In this document: positions 12,845 through 20,301 of the stretch, one piece after another
How the letters are laid out: every line of letters begins with the position of its first letter
Position numbering within the stretch: the stretch's first letter is position 1
Source: a virus
Strand: one strand, 5' to 3'
IMG/VR virus record: IMGVR_UViG_3300044949_001184
Coordinates: 1-35,659 of that record
DNA length: 35,659 nucleotides
Program-made: the position numbers and the translations under genes
The notes under the pieces: model-generated
The model's input: the letters and a program-made list of their open reading frames with translations, nothing else
Database searches by the model: none
What the model was told of the DNA's origin: nothing

Positions 12845-13092
12845 CACTACCCCTTGCGCCGACGCACCGAATCAGCCATACATTTGGTATCCGGGGTCTT
12901 GCGCCTGTAGCGCAGCCCCGTTGAGTTTCGCGCCAACGCGCAACGCCATCGCCCGACCCAGTACCGATCATCCCAATCACGCATCTGCACCTTGGCGGTC
13001 AGCGGCGGGCGACACCCCACACCCCATCTGTGTACTGCGCTGCGGCAACGGCCAGCTTGGGAAACCCTGTCAGCAACCCGAGAGGACTGACC
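12845..13092. other. 248-bp spacer before terminase genes
   Basis: No rightward gene is seen here. The interval includes a possible small leftward frame and a GC-rich dyad GCGC-CAAC-GCGC around 12939-12950, and it ends with AGAGGA, the ribosome site of the small terminase gene. It could carry a packaging signal (pac site), since such sites often lie in or near the small terminase gene, or a late promoter that I could not identify. Confidence 0.5.
12847..12984 (-). CDS. Possible small basic protein, 45 residues, opposite strand
   Basis: A leftward frame reads MRDWDDRYWVGRWRCALARN, STGLRYRRKTPDTKCMADSV, RRRKG. AAGG lies 5 bases before the ATG. The protein is unusually rich in Trp and Arg. The interval would otherwise be empty, and the frame stops just beyond the convergent HTH gene. 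Third-position bias is only moderate, so this may be a chance frame. Confidence 0.25.
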   Translation of the reverse strand: MRDWDDRYWVGRWRCALARNSTGLRYRRKTPDTKCMADSVRRRKG

Positions 13093-13458
13093 ATGCCAGC
13101 CGGAAGGCCGACCAAGTACGATCCGGCCTATTGTGACCAAGCCGTCGCGTTTATGGGCCGGGGATATTCTAAGACCGCGTTTGCCGGTGAGATCGGCGTT
13201 TGTCACGACACGCTCGTTGAATGGGCTAACGTCCACCCGGAATTTTCCGTAGCGGTTAAGCGAGGCCAGGCCGCACGCACGCGCTGCCTCGAAACTACGC
13301 TCCTCGCTGGTGAGACTGGACCCAAGGTCACGGGGCATATCTTCGCCCTTAAGAACGCCGCTCCCGAGGAGTGGAAAGACAAGGTGCAGAACGAACACAG
13401 CGGCCCCCAAGGTGGCCCTATCCCTGTCGAGTGGGTGATAGTTGACCCTAAAGCTTGA
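13093..13458 (+). CDS. terS: Terminase small subunit
   Basis: 121 residues. Recognises the phage packaging site and hands DNA to the large subunit. The N-terminal HTH is GRPTKYDPAYCDQAVAFMGR, then GYSKTAFAGEIGVCHDTLVE, followed by WANVHPEFSVAVKRGQ and a helical oligomerisation region with HIFALKNAAPEEWKDK. This is the common TerS pattern of PBSX/P22-like phages. A longer frame exists, but AGAGGA before this Met sets the start. It overlaps terL by 17 bases. Confidence 0.93.
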   Translation: MPAGRPTKYDPAYCDQAVAFMGRGYSKTAFAGEIGVCHDTLVEWANVHPEFSVAVKRGQAARTRCLETTLLAGETGPKVTGHIFALKNAAPEEWKDKVQNEHSGPQGGPIPVEWVIVDPKA

Positions 13459-14728
13459 GTGCCCAAGGGTCTTTGCTCCGCTGCTGCCCCCGGCGCGTTA
13501 CAAGGGCGCCCACGGCGGGCGGGGCTCTGGCAAGTCGCACTTTTTTGCCGAATTGCTTGTGGCGCGCTGCGCTAGGCAAAAGACCGACGTTGTTTGCATC
13601 CGCGAAATCCAAAAATCGCTGGCGCAATCGGTCAAGAAGCTGGTCGAGAGCAAGATTGCCAAAATGGGCCTGTCGGATCGGTTCACGATCTTGAACACGC
13701 ACATTGAGGCGCCATACGGCGGCGTCATCGTCTTTCAGGGGATGCAGGACCACACCGCCGAAAGCATCAAGTCGCTTGAAGGCTTCGACATAGCGTGGGT
13801 CGAAGAGGCCCAGTCTCTCAGCCAGGCCAGCCTAACGCTTCTCCGTCCGACGATCCGCAAAAGTGGGTCTGAGCTGTGGTTCTCGTGGAACCCGAACCGC
13901 AAGGCCGATCCGGTTGACGCGCTGCTGCGTGGGCCGACACCGCCGACCGGCGCCGTGATCGTTCAAGCCAACTGGTCGGATAACCCGTGGTTTCCCGCTG
14001 AGCTAGAGCAAGAACGCCGGGACGATGAGCGCGACCGGCCCGACAATTACGAGCACGTGTGGGACGGCGGATACAAGAAGGTGACTGAGGGCGCGTATTA
14101 CGCTGCCGATTTGACCAAGGCCAAGAAAGAGGGCCGCATTGGCAAGGTCGCCGCAGACCCCCTTATGACGATCCGGCTGTTCTTCGACATCGGCGGAACG
14201 GGCGCGAGAGCGGACAGCCTCACCATTTGGGCGGCGCAGTTCATTGGTCGCGAGATCAGGTGGCTCGACTATTACGAGGCGCAAGGCCAACCGCTCGCCA
14301 CTCACGTCAACTGGATGCGAGCGCAGGGCTATACGCCCGACCGCGCGCAAATCTGGCTGCCTCACGACGGGGCGAGCAACGACAAGGTTTTCGACGTCTC
14401 TTATGAGAGCGCGCTGCGTTCAGCGGGCTACACGGTCACAGTGGTCCCGAACCAGGGCAAGGGCGCTGCTTCCGCTCGCATTGAGGCCGGGCGGCGCTTG
14501 TTCCCATCGATGTGGTTCAACGCTGACACCTGCCAAGGCGGGCTGGACGCGCTCGGAGCCTATCACGAACAGAAACACGAAAAGACCGGCGTTGGCTTGG
14601 GGCCAAAGCACGATTGGTCGTCGCACGGCGCCGACGCCTTTGGGCTTGGCTGCGTCGCTTATGAAGAACCGATGATCAAGCGGCCTCGCCCTCAATCGCA
14701 GGTCGGCTCTTACGGATGGATGGGCTAG
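13442..14728 (+). CDS. terL: Terminase large subunit, PBSX/P22 type
   Basis: 428 residues. The ATP-driven motor and headful nuclease that fills capsids. Walker A GGRGSGKS lies at 25-32 and Walker B IAWVEEA at 117-123. ATPase coupling is seen in LWFSWNPN (145-152). The RNase-H-like nuclease has FFDIGGTGARADSLTIW (247-263), HDGASNDK (308-315) and a C-terminal SHGADAFG, giving the acidic metal ligands. The start is a TTG inside the terS end; no ATG or GTG in frame gives a full ATPase domain. A PBSX-like enzyme implies headful packaging and circularly permuted DNA, which agrees with the terminal repeat of the window. Confidence 0.96.
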   Translation: MTLKLECPRVFAPLLPPARYKGAHGGRGSGKSHFFAELLVARCARQKTDVVCIREIQKSLAQSVKKLVESKIAKMGLSDRFTILNTHIEAPYGGVIVFQGMQDHTAESIKSLEGFDIAWVEEAQSLSQASLTLLRPTIRKSGSELWFSWNPNRKADPVDALLRGPTPPTGAVIVQANWSDNPWFPAELEQERRDDERDRPDNYEHVWDGGYKKVTEGAYYAADLTKAKKEGRIGKVAADPLMTIRLFFDIGGTGARADSLTIWAAQFIGREIRWLDYYEAQGQPLATHVNWMRAQGYTPDRAQIWLPHDGASNDKVFDVSYESALRSAGYTVTVVPNQGKGAASARIEAGRRLFPSMWFNADTCQGGLDALGAYHEQKHEKTGVGLGPKHDWSSHGADAFGLGCVAYEEPMIKRPRPQSQVGSYGWMG

Positions 14729-16683
14729 TGTCTGACGATATTCTAGACCAGGCCCGCGAGGCGTTTGAACAGGCGCGCGACGCCGAAAACGACAACCGCG
14801 AACTGTGGCTGGATGACGTCAAGTTTGCCCGGCTTGGCGAGCAATGGGACGAGCGCGTAAAGCAACAGCGCGAGCTTGAACAGCGCCCGGTCCTGACCGT
14901 TAACAAGCTGCCCGCGTTTATCCGGCAGGTGGTCAACGATGCCCGGCAGAACAAGCCTAGCATTAAGGTTCACCCGGCGGATAGCGACGCCGATCCGGCT
15001 GTCGCGGACATCTACAGCGATCTTATCCGCAACATTGAGTACACGTCAGACGCTGACGTTGCGTACGATACCGCGATGGAGTGCGCGGTAACGGGTGGGT
15101 ACGGGTTCTTTAGGATCAACACCAAGTACGCGACCGGCGACACGTTCGACCAGGATTTGTGCGTTGAGCGGATCGCTAACCCGCTGGCGGTCTATGGCGA
15201 TCCCTATTCCACGGCGGCTGATAGCAGCGACTGGAATAGCGCCTTTATCATCGACGTCATCAAGAAGTCGGTGTTCGAACGCGAGTACAAGGGCGCCGAG
15301 GCGGTCAACTGGAACGACGAGCCCTATTCCAGTTTGCGCGATCCGTGGATCTCTGACGATAGCGTGCTGATCGCCGAGTGGTGGAAGCGCGACAAGGTAA
15401 AGAAGCAGATCCTCCTCCTCTCCAACGGCGAGGTTATCGACGCCAAGGTCTACGCGACGCACCAGGCGACGTTTGAGGCTGAGGGAATTGCGGTGGTCGG
15501 CTCGCCTCGTGAGATCGAGGGCTATAAGGTCACGCAATACACCATGACCGGGGCGGAGGTTCTGTCTACGGTCGAGTGGCCGGGCAAGTATATCCCCATC
15601 GTCCCGGTTTACGGTGACGAGGTAAACGTTGAGGGCAAGCGGCATTTCCGCTCGCTTATCCGCGACGCCAAAGATGCACAGCGGATGTATAACTATTGGC
15701 GCACGATGGCGACGGAGCTGGTAGCCCTTGCCCCCAAGGCGCCGTTTATCGGGCGTGTCGGTGCGTTTGAGACCGAGCGCGGCAAGTGGGAAACCGCCAA
15801 TAGCGCGACGCACGCCTTCATCGAGTATGACGGGCCGGAGGCTCCGCAGCGTCAAGGCTTCGCTGGCGTTCCGGCTGGCGCGCTGCAAGAGGCGCTGTCT
15901 ACGTCCGACGAGATGAAGGCGATCCTTGGCATCTATGACGCCTCGCTCGGCGCCCGGTCTAACGAGACCAGCGGGCGGGCGATCATGGCTCGCCAGCGGG
16001 AAGGGGACGTGTCCACGTTCCACTTCGTGGACAATTTGAGCCGGGCCATTCGCCACGCCGGGCGCATCCTGATTGACCTGATTCCGCATGTGTACTCGAC
16101 GGAGCGTATCATCCGCGTGATGGGCGTTGACGGCTCGCCCCGCAATGTGCCGGTGAACCAGGAAACGCAGGCGCTGGACGAAAAGGGCCAGCCGGTTGTT
16201 GACGGCGAGGGGCGGCCTATCCCGGCGGTGTACGCGCTGGACGCTGGCAAGTACGACCTGATCGTCGCTGCCGGCCCGTCCTACACGTCACGCCGCGAGG
16301 AAGCCGCCGAACAGATGACGGCGCTGATACAGGCGTTCCCGCAAGCCGCTCCGCTGCTGGGCGACCTGATCGCCAAGTCAATGGACTGGCCGGAACACGA
16401 GGAAGTGGCCAAGCGCCTCGCCGCGCTGAACCCGCAAGGCCAACAGCAAGGCATCCCGCCGGAACTGCAACAGCAGATTCAGCAAGGTCAGGCCATGATC
16501 GGCCAGCTCCAGGCGGAAAACGAGGCCATGAAGTCGGACCAGTCGCTGAAGGCGGCGGAACTTCAGGTGAAACAATTCGAAGCCCAGACCAAGCGTTTTG
16601 AGGCTGAGACCGACCGCGCAAGGGTCGAACAAGAAATGCGGATGACCGCATTGGGCCAAGCCACAGCGCAGCCCCTGATCTAA
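14716..16683 (+). CDS. P22-type portal protein
   Basis: 655 residues. The dodecameric ring at the capsid vertex through which DNA enters and leaves. The body matches P22-like portals: DNRELWLDDVKFARLGEQWD, RPVLTVNKLPAFIRQVVND, then VTGGYGFFRI, IANPLAVYGDP and SNETSGRAIMARQREGDVSTF. The C-terminal 90 residues are Gln/Glu-rich coiled coil (LQAENEAMKSDQSLKAAELQ), like the P22 portal barrel. The ATG lies inside the end of terL; a GTG four codons later, overlapping the terL stop, is an equally good start. Confidence 0.95.
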   Translation: MDGLVSDDILDQAREAFEQARDAENDNRELWLDDVKFARLGEQWDERVKQQRELEQRPVLTVNKLPAFIRQVVNDARQNKPSIKVHPADSDADPAVADIYSDLIRNIEYTSDADVAYDTAMECAVTGGYGFFRINTKYATGDTFDQDLCVERIANPLAVYGDPYSTAADSSDWNSAFIIDVIKKSVFEREYKGAEAVNWNDEPYSSLRDPWISDDSVLIAEWWKRDKVKKQILLLSNGEVIDAKVYATHQATFEAEGIAVVGSPREIEGYKVTQYTMTGAEVLSTVEWPGKYIPIVPVYGDEVNVEGKRHFRSLIRDAKDAQRMYNYWRTMATELVALAPKAPFIGRVGAFETERGKWETANSATHAFIEYDGPEAPQRQGFAGVPAGALQEALSTSDEMKAILGIYDASLGARSNETSGRAIMARQREGDVSTFHFVDNLSRAIRHAGRILIDLIPHVYSTERIIRVMGVDGSPRNVPVNQETQALDEKGQPVVDGEGRPIPAVYALDAGKYDLIVAAGPSYTSRREEAAEQMTALIQAFPQAAPLLGDLIAKSMDWPEHEEVAKRLAALNPQGQQQGIPPELQQQIQQGQAMIGQLQAENEAMKSDQSLKAAELQVKQFEAQTKRFEAETDRARVEQEMRMTALGQATAQPLI

Positions 16684-16699
16684 CCCCCAAAGGGACACC

Positions 16700-17578
16700 A
16701 TGGAAAACGAGACCAATCCGGAAGCGGAAGCCCCGGAAGTCGAGGACGTGCAGGACGATCTGGACGTTGAGTTTGACGGCGACGCCGACGAGGCAGAGCC
16801 TGAGGACGATACCGAAGAGGTTGACCTAGACGGGGTAAAGCACCGCATTCCGAAGGCGCTCAAGGGCGCGTTCCTGATGCAGGCGGACTACACCCGCAAA
16901 ACGCAAGAGATCGCTGAACAGCGCCGGGAATTGGGCGAAAGGCTGGCCCAACAGTCTCAGGTGTCCGAACAGATCGTGCAGGCCAAGGCCCGCGTGGTCA
17001 TGGTCGAGCAGCAACTTGCGGACTATGAGACGATTGATTGGGACGGCTGGGAACAACGGGTCTCCGCTTTTCGTGCTGCCGGGCAGTACGATCAGGCGCA
17101 AGAGGATGCCCTTGCGCTCCAAAGCGCCCTTCGCAAGCATCAAGCCTTGAAGGAAGCCCGCGCCGAGGCTGGGCAGTATGTCCAATCGGCGCAACAGGAA
17201 GCCTCACTGGTCGCGGCACGCGAAAGCGCACGCCAGGCACAGGAAAGCATGGCTTACCTTGAAGCAAACAACATCGCCCTTACCCCTGATCTGGCTGGCA
17301 AGCTGATCCAGTTTGGAACGCAGTTTGGTTACAGCCCGCAAGAGCTGAACCAAGTCACTGACGCGCGTTTCATCGTGGCCATGCACCGGCTCATGGAGCT
17401 GGAAAAGGGCGCGAAGACGAACAAGGCCGTTCAACAGGGCCTCAAGGCTCAATCGGTGCAACCGGCGCAAAAGGTGCGCGGCGCAAATAGCGCCCCGTCC
17501 GGCAGGCTGGATGACCGGGCGAGCGTTGATGCCTGGATGAAGGCCCGACAAGCACAGGCCGCCCGAAAGCGCGGTTAA
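16700..17578 (+). CDS. Scaffolding protein
   Basis: 292 residues, very acidic N-terminus (residues 1-45, almost all Glu/Asp), then DGVKHRIPKALKGAF and a long coiled coil (TRKTQEIAEQRRELGERLAQ onward) and a short basic C-terminus (DAWMKARQAQAARKRG). The basic C-terminal helix is how scaffolds bind coat protein. The gene is between portal and coat, the standard place. AAAGGG precedes the ATG. It is expected to guide procapsid assembly and then leave. Confidence 0.88.
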   Translation: MENETNPEAEAPEVEDVQDDLDVEFDGDADEAEPEDDTEEVDLDGVKHRIPKALKGAFLMQADYTRKTQEIAEQRRELGERLAQQSQVSEQIVQAKARVVMVEQQLADYETIDWDGWEQRVSAFRAAGQYDQAQEDALALQSALRKHQALKEARAEAGQYVQSAQQEASLVAARESARQAQESMAYLEANNIALTPDLAGKLIQFGTQFGYSPQELNQVTDARFIVAMHRLMELEKGAKTNKAVQQGLKAQSVQPAQKVRGANSAPSGRLDDRASVDAWMKARQAQAARKRG

Positions 17579-17604
17579 ACCCCCTCCCATAAAAGGAACT
17601 CGTC

Positions 17605-18798
17605 ATGAGCAATGCGCTTCTGACGCCGACCGCCGTCACTCGCGAAGCCCTCCGCGTGCTGCACCAGAAGCTGACCTTTATCGGCAGCATCAACCGTCAG
17701 TACGACTCCAGCTTCGCCAAGTCCGGCGCCAAGATCGGCGATAGCCTGAAGATCCGCCTGCCGAACCAATACACCGTCCGTACGGGCCGTGTGATGGACG
17801 TGCAGGACACCAACGAAACCAGCGTCACGCTGCAAGTCGCCACCCAAAAGGGTGTTGACCTTGGGTTTACCTCGGCTGACCTGACCCTGTCTCTGGACGA
17901 CTTCTCCAAGCGCATCCTGGAGCCCGCTATGGCGGTTCTCGCGGCTGCGATTGAGAGCGACGCCCTGAACATGCGCAAGGACGTTTACAACCAGGTGGAC
18001 AACACCGCTGCCGCCATCACCTTCGCGAAGGTTCTGGAAGGCCGCAAGAAGCTGGAAGACGGCCTTACCCCGGCTGGTGGCCGCACGGCCCTGCTGAACA
18101 CCCTCGACAACGCCCGCCTGGTGGACGCCCTCAAGGGTCTGTTCCAAGACGGTCGCGAGCTTGGGAAGCAGTACCGCGAAGGCTACATGGGCTACGCTTC
18201 GGGCTTTGAGTTCGCCGAAAGCACCCATCTCTCCACGCAAGAGCGCGGCGCGGGCAATGCCAGCTACGCGGTGACCACTACGGTGTCGGCGCAAGGGGCG
18301 ACTTCGGTTGTCCTGAAGACCGGCACCGGCGCGATCAAGGCGGGCGAGATCATCACCTTCGGGTCGGTGTTCTCTGTTCACCCTGAAACGAAGGTCTCGA
18401 CCGGCATCCTGCAACAGTTCGTGGTTACGTCGGACTACAGCGGCGGCGCTGGCACCATCAGCGTCTCCCCGGCGATGACCACGACCGGCGCCGCGCAAAA
18501 CATCTCGGCCTTCCCGCAAGCTGACGCGGCCGTGACCATCTCCGGCACGGCTTCGACCAACTACGGGCAGTCGATGATGTATCACAAGGATGCGTTCACC
18601 TTCGCGACCGCTGACCTTGTGATGCCCAAGGGCGTCGATTTCGCCGCGCGCGAAGTCTACGACGGCATTTCGATGCGCGTCGTTCGTCAGTACGACATCA
18701 ACAACGACCAGTTCCCGTGTCGTCTCGACGTCCTCTACGGCTACAAGACGCTTCGCGCTCAACTGGCCACCCGTCTCGCCAACTCGGCTTCGGTCTAA
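17605..18798 (+). CDS. Major capsid protein, P22 coat family
   Basis: 397 residues, HK97 fold expected. The N-terminal part SNALLTPTAVTREALRVLHQ, then QYDSSFAKSGAKIGDSLKIR, and VDLGFTSADLTLSLDDFSKR match the P22 gp5-type coat family. A central Ser/Thr/Gly-rich region (about 215-310) fits the extra inserted domain of this family, and the end ISMRVVRQYDINNDQFPCRL, DVLYGYKT is typical. AAAAGGA precedes the start. It is probably the most abundant virion protein. No maturation protease is seen near it, as expected for P22-type coats. Confidence 0.95.
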   Translation: MSNALLTPTAVTREALRVLHQKLTFIGSINRQYDSSFAKSGAKIGDSLKIRLPNQYTVRTGRVMDVQDTNETSVTLQVATQKGVDLGFTSADLTLSLDDFSKRILEPAMAVLAAAIESDALNMRKDVYNQVDNTAAAITFAKVLEGRKKLEDGLTPAGGRTALLNTLDNARLVDALKGLFQDGRELGKQYREGYMGYASGFEFAESTHLSTQERGAGNASYAVTTTVSAQGATSVVLKTGTGAIKAGEIITFGSVFSVHPETKVSTGILQQFVVTSDYSGGAGTISVSPAMTTTGAAQNISAFPQADAAVTISGTASTNYGQSMMYHKDAFTFATADLVMPKGVDFAAREVYDGISMRVVRQYDINNDQFPCRLDVLYGYKTLRAQLATRLANSASV

Positions 18799-18810
18799 GG
18801 AGGTCACACA

Positions 18811-19056
18811 ATGCCTGTTAAGCAACTCTCTGACGGCAACCCGGACGGCACTTCGCTGGGTCAAAGCGCCACGGACCTTATCGGTCTGCACGGCGCCACC
18901 CCCATCGCGCAGATGGCCGCCACCACGGCTCCGGCTGCGACCGCCGCGACCAGCTCGACCCCGTTTGGCTATAGCCAGGCCCAGGCCGACGCTATCGTCA
19001 CCTGGATTCGGGCTGTTGATGCGCACCTGAAGCTCAAGGGCCTCATTGCGCCTTAG
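18811..19056 (+). CDS. Small virion-associated protein, 81 residues
   Basis: Begins PVKQLSDGNPDGTSLGQSAT, followed by an Ala/Thr-rich linker and a helix DAIVTWIRAVDAHLKLKGLI. The 'GDGNPDGT.LG.S..D' opening is common directly after coat genes in phages, where such proteins may be decoration or head-fibre proteins. GGAGGT gives a very strong ribosome site, which suggests high expression. The exact role is unknown. Confidence 0.78.
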   Translation: MPVKQLSDGNPDGTSLGQSATDLIGLHGATPIAQMAATTAPAATAATSSTPFGYSQAQADAIVTWIRAVDAHLKLKGLIAP

Positions 19057-19066
19057 TAAGCGGCAA

Positions 19067-19090
19067 GGGGGGAGGGGCAACCTTCCCCCC
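19067..19090 (+). terminator. Hairpin after the coat genes
   Basis: GGGGGGAGG, loop GGCAA, CC-T-TCCCCCC: nine pairs with one bulged base. No T run follows, so it is not a standard intrinsic terminator. It may be an attenuator or an mRNA-stabilising hairpin that separates the highly expressed coat genes from the adaptor gene downstream. Confidence 0.35.
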
Positions 19091-19107
19091 GTTCGCGGGA
19101 GCCTGAC

Positions 19108-19782
19108 ATGGCGCTGACGACCTACAGCGAGCTTAAGACGTCCATAGCGTCATGGCTGCACCGCACTGACCTGACGGCGGTGGTTCCCGACTTCATCACG
19201 CTCGCCGAAAAGGCGTTTGGGACCGGGCCGGAGGCTATCAAATCCCCCCGCATGATGACGCGGCTCGCGATCACCGTTGATGCGGAATATGAGGCGGTTC
19301 CGTCCGATATGGTCGGCATCGTGTCTCTGACGCTGACCACGAACACGGACATTTATCCGCTCGACAACGTGACGCCGGAAAGCCTCGCGTTCCTGCGTGC
19401 GACGACGGACATTCAGGCGGCGTTCCCGCGCTCGTTTGCGATGGTCGGCGATGACTTCCGTTACTCGCCGGTTCCCGATCAGGCGTACACGGGCGAGCTT
19501 GCCTACTACGCCGCGATTCCGGCCCTGAGCGATAGCAACGCATCCAATTGGGTTTTGGCCAACTATCCCAACGTCTACCTTTACGGCTCGCTCTTGCAGG
19601 CGGCGCCGTACCTGGTGGACGATGAGCGGGTCGGGCTTTGGCAACAGCTTTATCAGACGGCGTTGGCGGGGCTGATCGCCTCTGAGCGGCGGCGTCAGGG
19701 CGTGATGTTCACGCCGCAATTCACCGCAAACGACATCATCCCGACGCGGCGGGGCTACTTCAACATCACGACGGGGCTCTAA
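19108..19782 (+). CDS. Head-tail adaptor protein, P22 gp4-like
   Basis: 224 residues. Residues 1-40 (TTYSELKTSIASWLHRTDL, TAVVPDFITLAEKAF) and the C-terminal helices (YPNVYLYGSLLQAAPYLVDD, ERVGLWQQLYQTALAGLI) are typical of the phage adaptor family that binds under the portal. The middle beta region holds the MVGDDFRYSPVPDQAYTGEL strand pair. The gene position after the coat genes fits. GGGAG precedes the ATG. Confidence 0.87.
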   Translation: MALTTYSELKTSIASWLHRTDLTAVVPDFITLAEKAFGTGPEAIKSPRMMTRLAITVDAEYEAVPSDMVGIVSLTLTTNTDIYPLDNVTPESLAFLRATTDIQAAFPRSFAMVGDDFRYSPVPDQAYTGELAYYAAIPALSDSNASNWVLANYPNVYLYGSLLQAAPYLVDDERVGLWQQLYQTALAGLIASERRRQGVMFTPQFTANDIIPTRRGYFNITTGL

Positions 19783-20301
19783 ATGTCTCACTCTCCTCAA
19801 GGGGTGGCGGTTCTTACCGCTGTTCTCACACGCCCTGCCGATACGACGGCGTACACGGCTAACGATCTGGTGGCGCGTCAGACGGCTGTTGTGGCGGTCA
19901 ACTCGCCTGCGATTGTGAACGCCGTGGCCATGAAGGGCGATGCGTTCCGCATGGATCGGATCCGGCTGCGCAAGTCGTCGATCTCGCTGACCAACGCCAG
20001 TTTCCGGGTGCATTTCTTCGACCGGCTCCCGACGTGGACCGTGGGCGACAACGGCGCGGGCGGGGCTATTGGCGCGCTGGCTGTGACGAACCTCGCCGGG
20101 CATTGCGGGTTCGTTGACGTGACCATGGATCGCGCGTCGGCTACGGCTGGCGCCTACGGCATGGCCAACCCGTCGTCGGGATCGATCACCATCGCCCCGC
20201 AGGACGACACGACCATCTACATCGCGATCCAGGCAACGGCGGCTTACACGCCTGCCTCGGCTGAGGTGTTCACGGTTGATATCGAGGGCATCCGTCCTTG
20301 A
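19783..20301 (+). CDS. Structural protein, unknown, 172 residues
   Basis: An all-beta protein: AVLTRPADTTAYTANDLV, then FRMDRIRLRKSSISLTNASF, RVHFFDRLPTWTV, then a C-terminal VFTVDIEGIRP. This type ('T.YTAND.V...... F ...R..L..S') is common in podophage virions between adaptor and spike genes, where it may be a head-fibre or tail-sheath-like domain. There is no gap before it, and it is coupled to the next gene by TTGA. Confidence 0.75.
   Translation: MSHSPQGVAVLTAVLTRPADTTAYTANDLVARQTAVVAVNSPAIVNAVAMKGDAFRMDRIRLRKSSISLTNASFRVHFFDRLPTWTVGDNGAGGAIGALAVTNLAGHCGFVDVTMDRASATAGAYGMANPSSGSITIAPQDDTTIYIAIQATAAYTPASAEVFTVDIEGIRP

Noticed and set aside
15046-16089. Leftward open frame (347 codons) inside the portal gene
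   Set aside because: Antisense to a well-supported portal gene and with a composition rich in Arg/Pro typical of a shadow.
17575-19080. Long leftward open frame (501 codons) over the coat gene
   Set aside because: It is the reverse-strand shadow of the major capsid gene, whose identity is certain; such long shadows are common at high GC.
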